Positions 5,634 through 5,712 of a stretch of DNA of 5,712 nt are shown here, piece after piece. The position numbers and the translations under genes were made by a program. The notes under the pieces were generated by a model, which did not search any database, had not been told where the DNA came from, and saw only the letters and a list, made by a program, of their open reading frames with translations. Positions within the stretch are counted from its first letter, which is position 1; every line of letters starts with the position of its first letter. Origin of the DNA: Planctomycetaceae bacterium (GTDB lineage: Bacteria; Planctomycetota; MHYJ01; SBBU01); contig SBBU01000059.1 of the NCBI GenBank assembly GCA_005239585.1, positions 1 to 5,712 of the forward strand, read 5' to 3'.

Positions 5634-5712
5634 ATTTTTCGGAGACGGCCGCGCCATCAACCTGCATTTTTCCGTAGCCAACGAACCGCCTGAAAGATAG
5701 TTACTGATCCCC
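5634..5712. other. Right-edge stretch with a shift in base composition
   Basis: By hand count 41 of 79 bases are G/C (52%), clearly more than the T-rich ORF before it. On the minus strand a frame is open from the right edge to a stop at 5657-5659 (reading GSVTIFQAVRWLRKNAG), and a second minus frame continues farther. These could be the 3' end of a convergent gene entering from the right, but they are too short to judge. A short plus-strand frame (ending NEPPER) has a stop just upstream and no start codon. No tRNA or clear terminator is visible. Confidence 0.25.

Noticed and set aside
1..5712. CRISPR arrays, tRNA or rRNA genes, transposases, toxin-antitoxin or phage genes
   Set aside because: I looked for regular spaced repeats, clover-leaf sequences and characteristic protein motifs and found none.

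Overview
The window looks like chromosomal DNA from a Gram-negative bacterium of moderate GC content (roughly mid-40s percent by eye, not counted). kdsA implies a Kdo-containing lipopolysaccharide outer membrane. The purL reading frame continues upstream of the usual PurL N-terminus, as in the long PurS-extended PurL proteins I associate with Desulfobacterota/Deltaproteobacteria-type genomes. That lineage call is inference. All recognised genes lie on the + strand.

Layout: (1) 1-2324, the 3' part of purL (purine biosynthesis), cut by the left edge. (2) 2325-2471, a spacer with a possible 37-codon ORF, a plausible sigma70-type promoter and a clear ribosome binding site. (3) 2472-4166, an exported 564-residue protein with two similar halves, resembling DUF3352-type proteins of unknown function. 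(4) 4167-4380, a 214-base spacer holding the most striking non-coding feature: a very GC-rich element (4231-4348) closed by a 12-bp inverted repeat and containing nested hairpins. (5) 4381-5196, kdsA (Kdo-8-phosphate synthase, metal-dependent class). (6) 5217-5369, a 50-residue two-helix membrane protein. (7) 5403-5633, a second small two-helix membrane protein in the same frame, separated from the first by one TGA and 11 sense codons. (8) 5634-5712, a right-edge stretch of different composition with no supportable gene.

The genes do not form one pathway. purL makes FGAM for purines, kdsA makes the Kdo precursor for lipopolysaccharide, and the 564-residue protein is probably envelope-located. 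kdsA and the first small membrane gene (20-base gap) may be co-transcribed. A 32/33-base imperfect repeat occurs at the end of purL and again between the two small membrane genes. No phage, CRISPR, transposase or defence system is visible. The best candidates for something undescribed are the structured element before kdsA, the dispersed repeat, and the pair of tiny membrane proteins.
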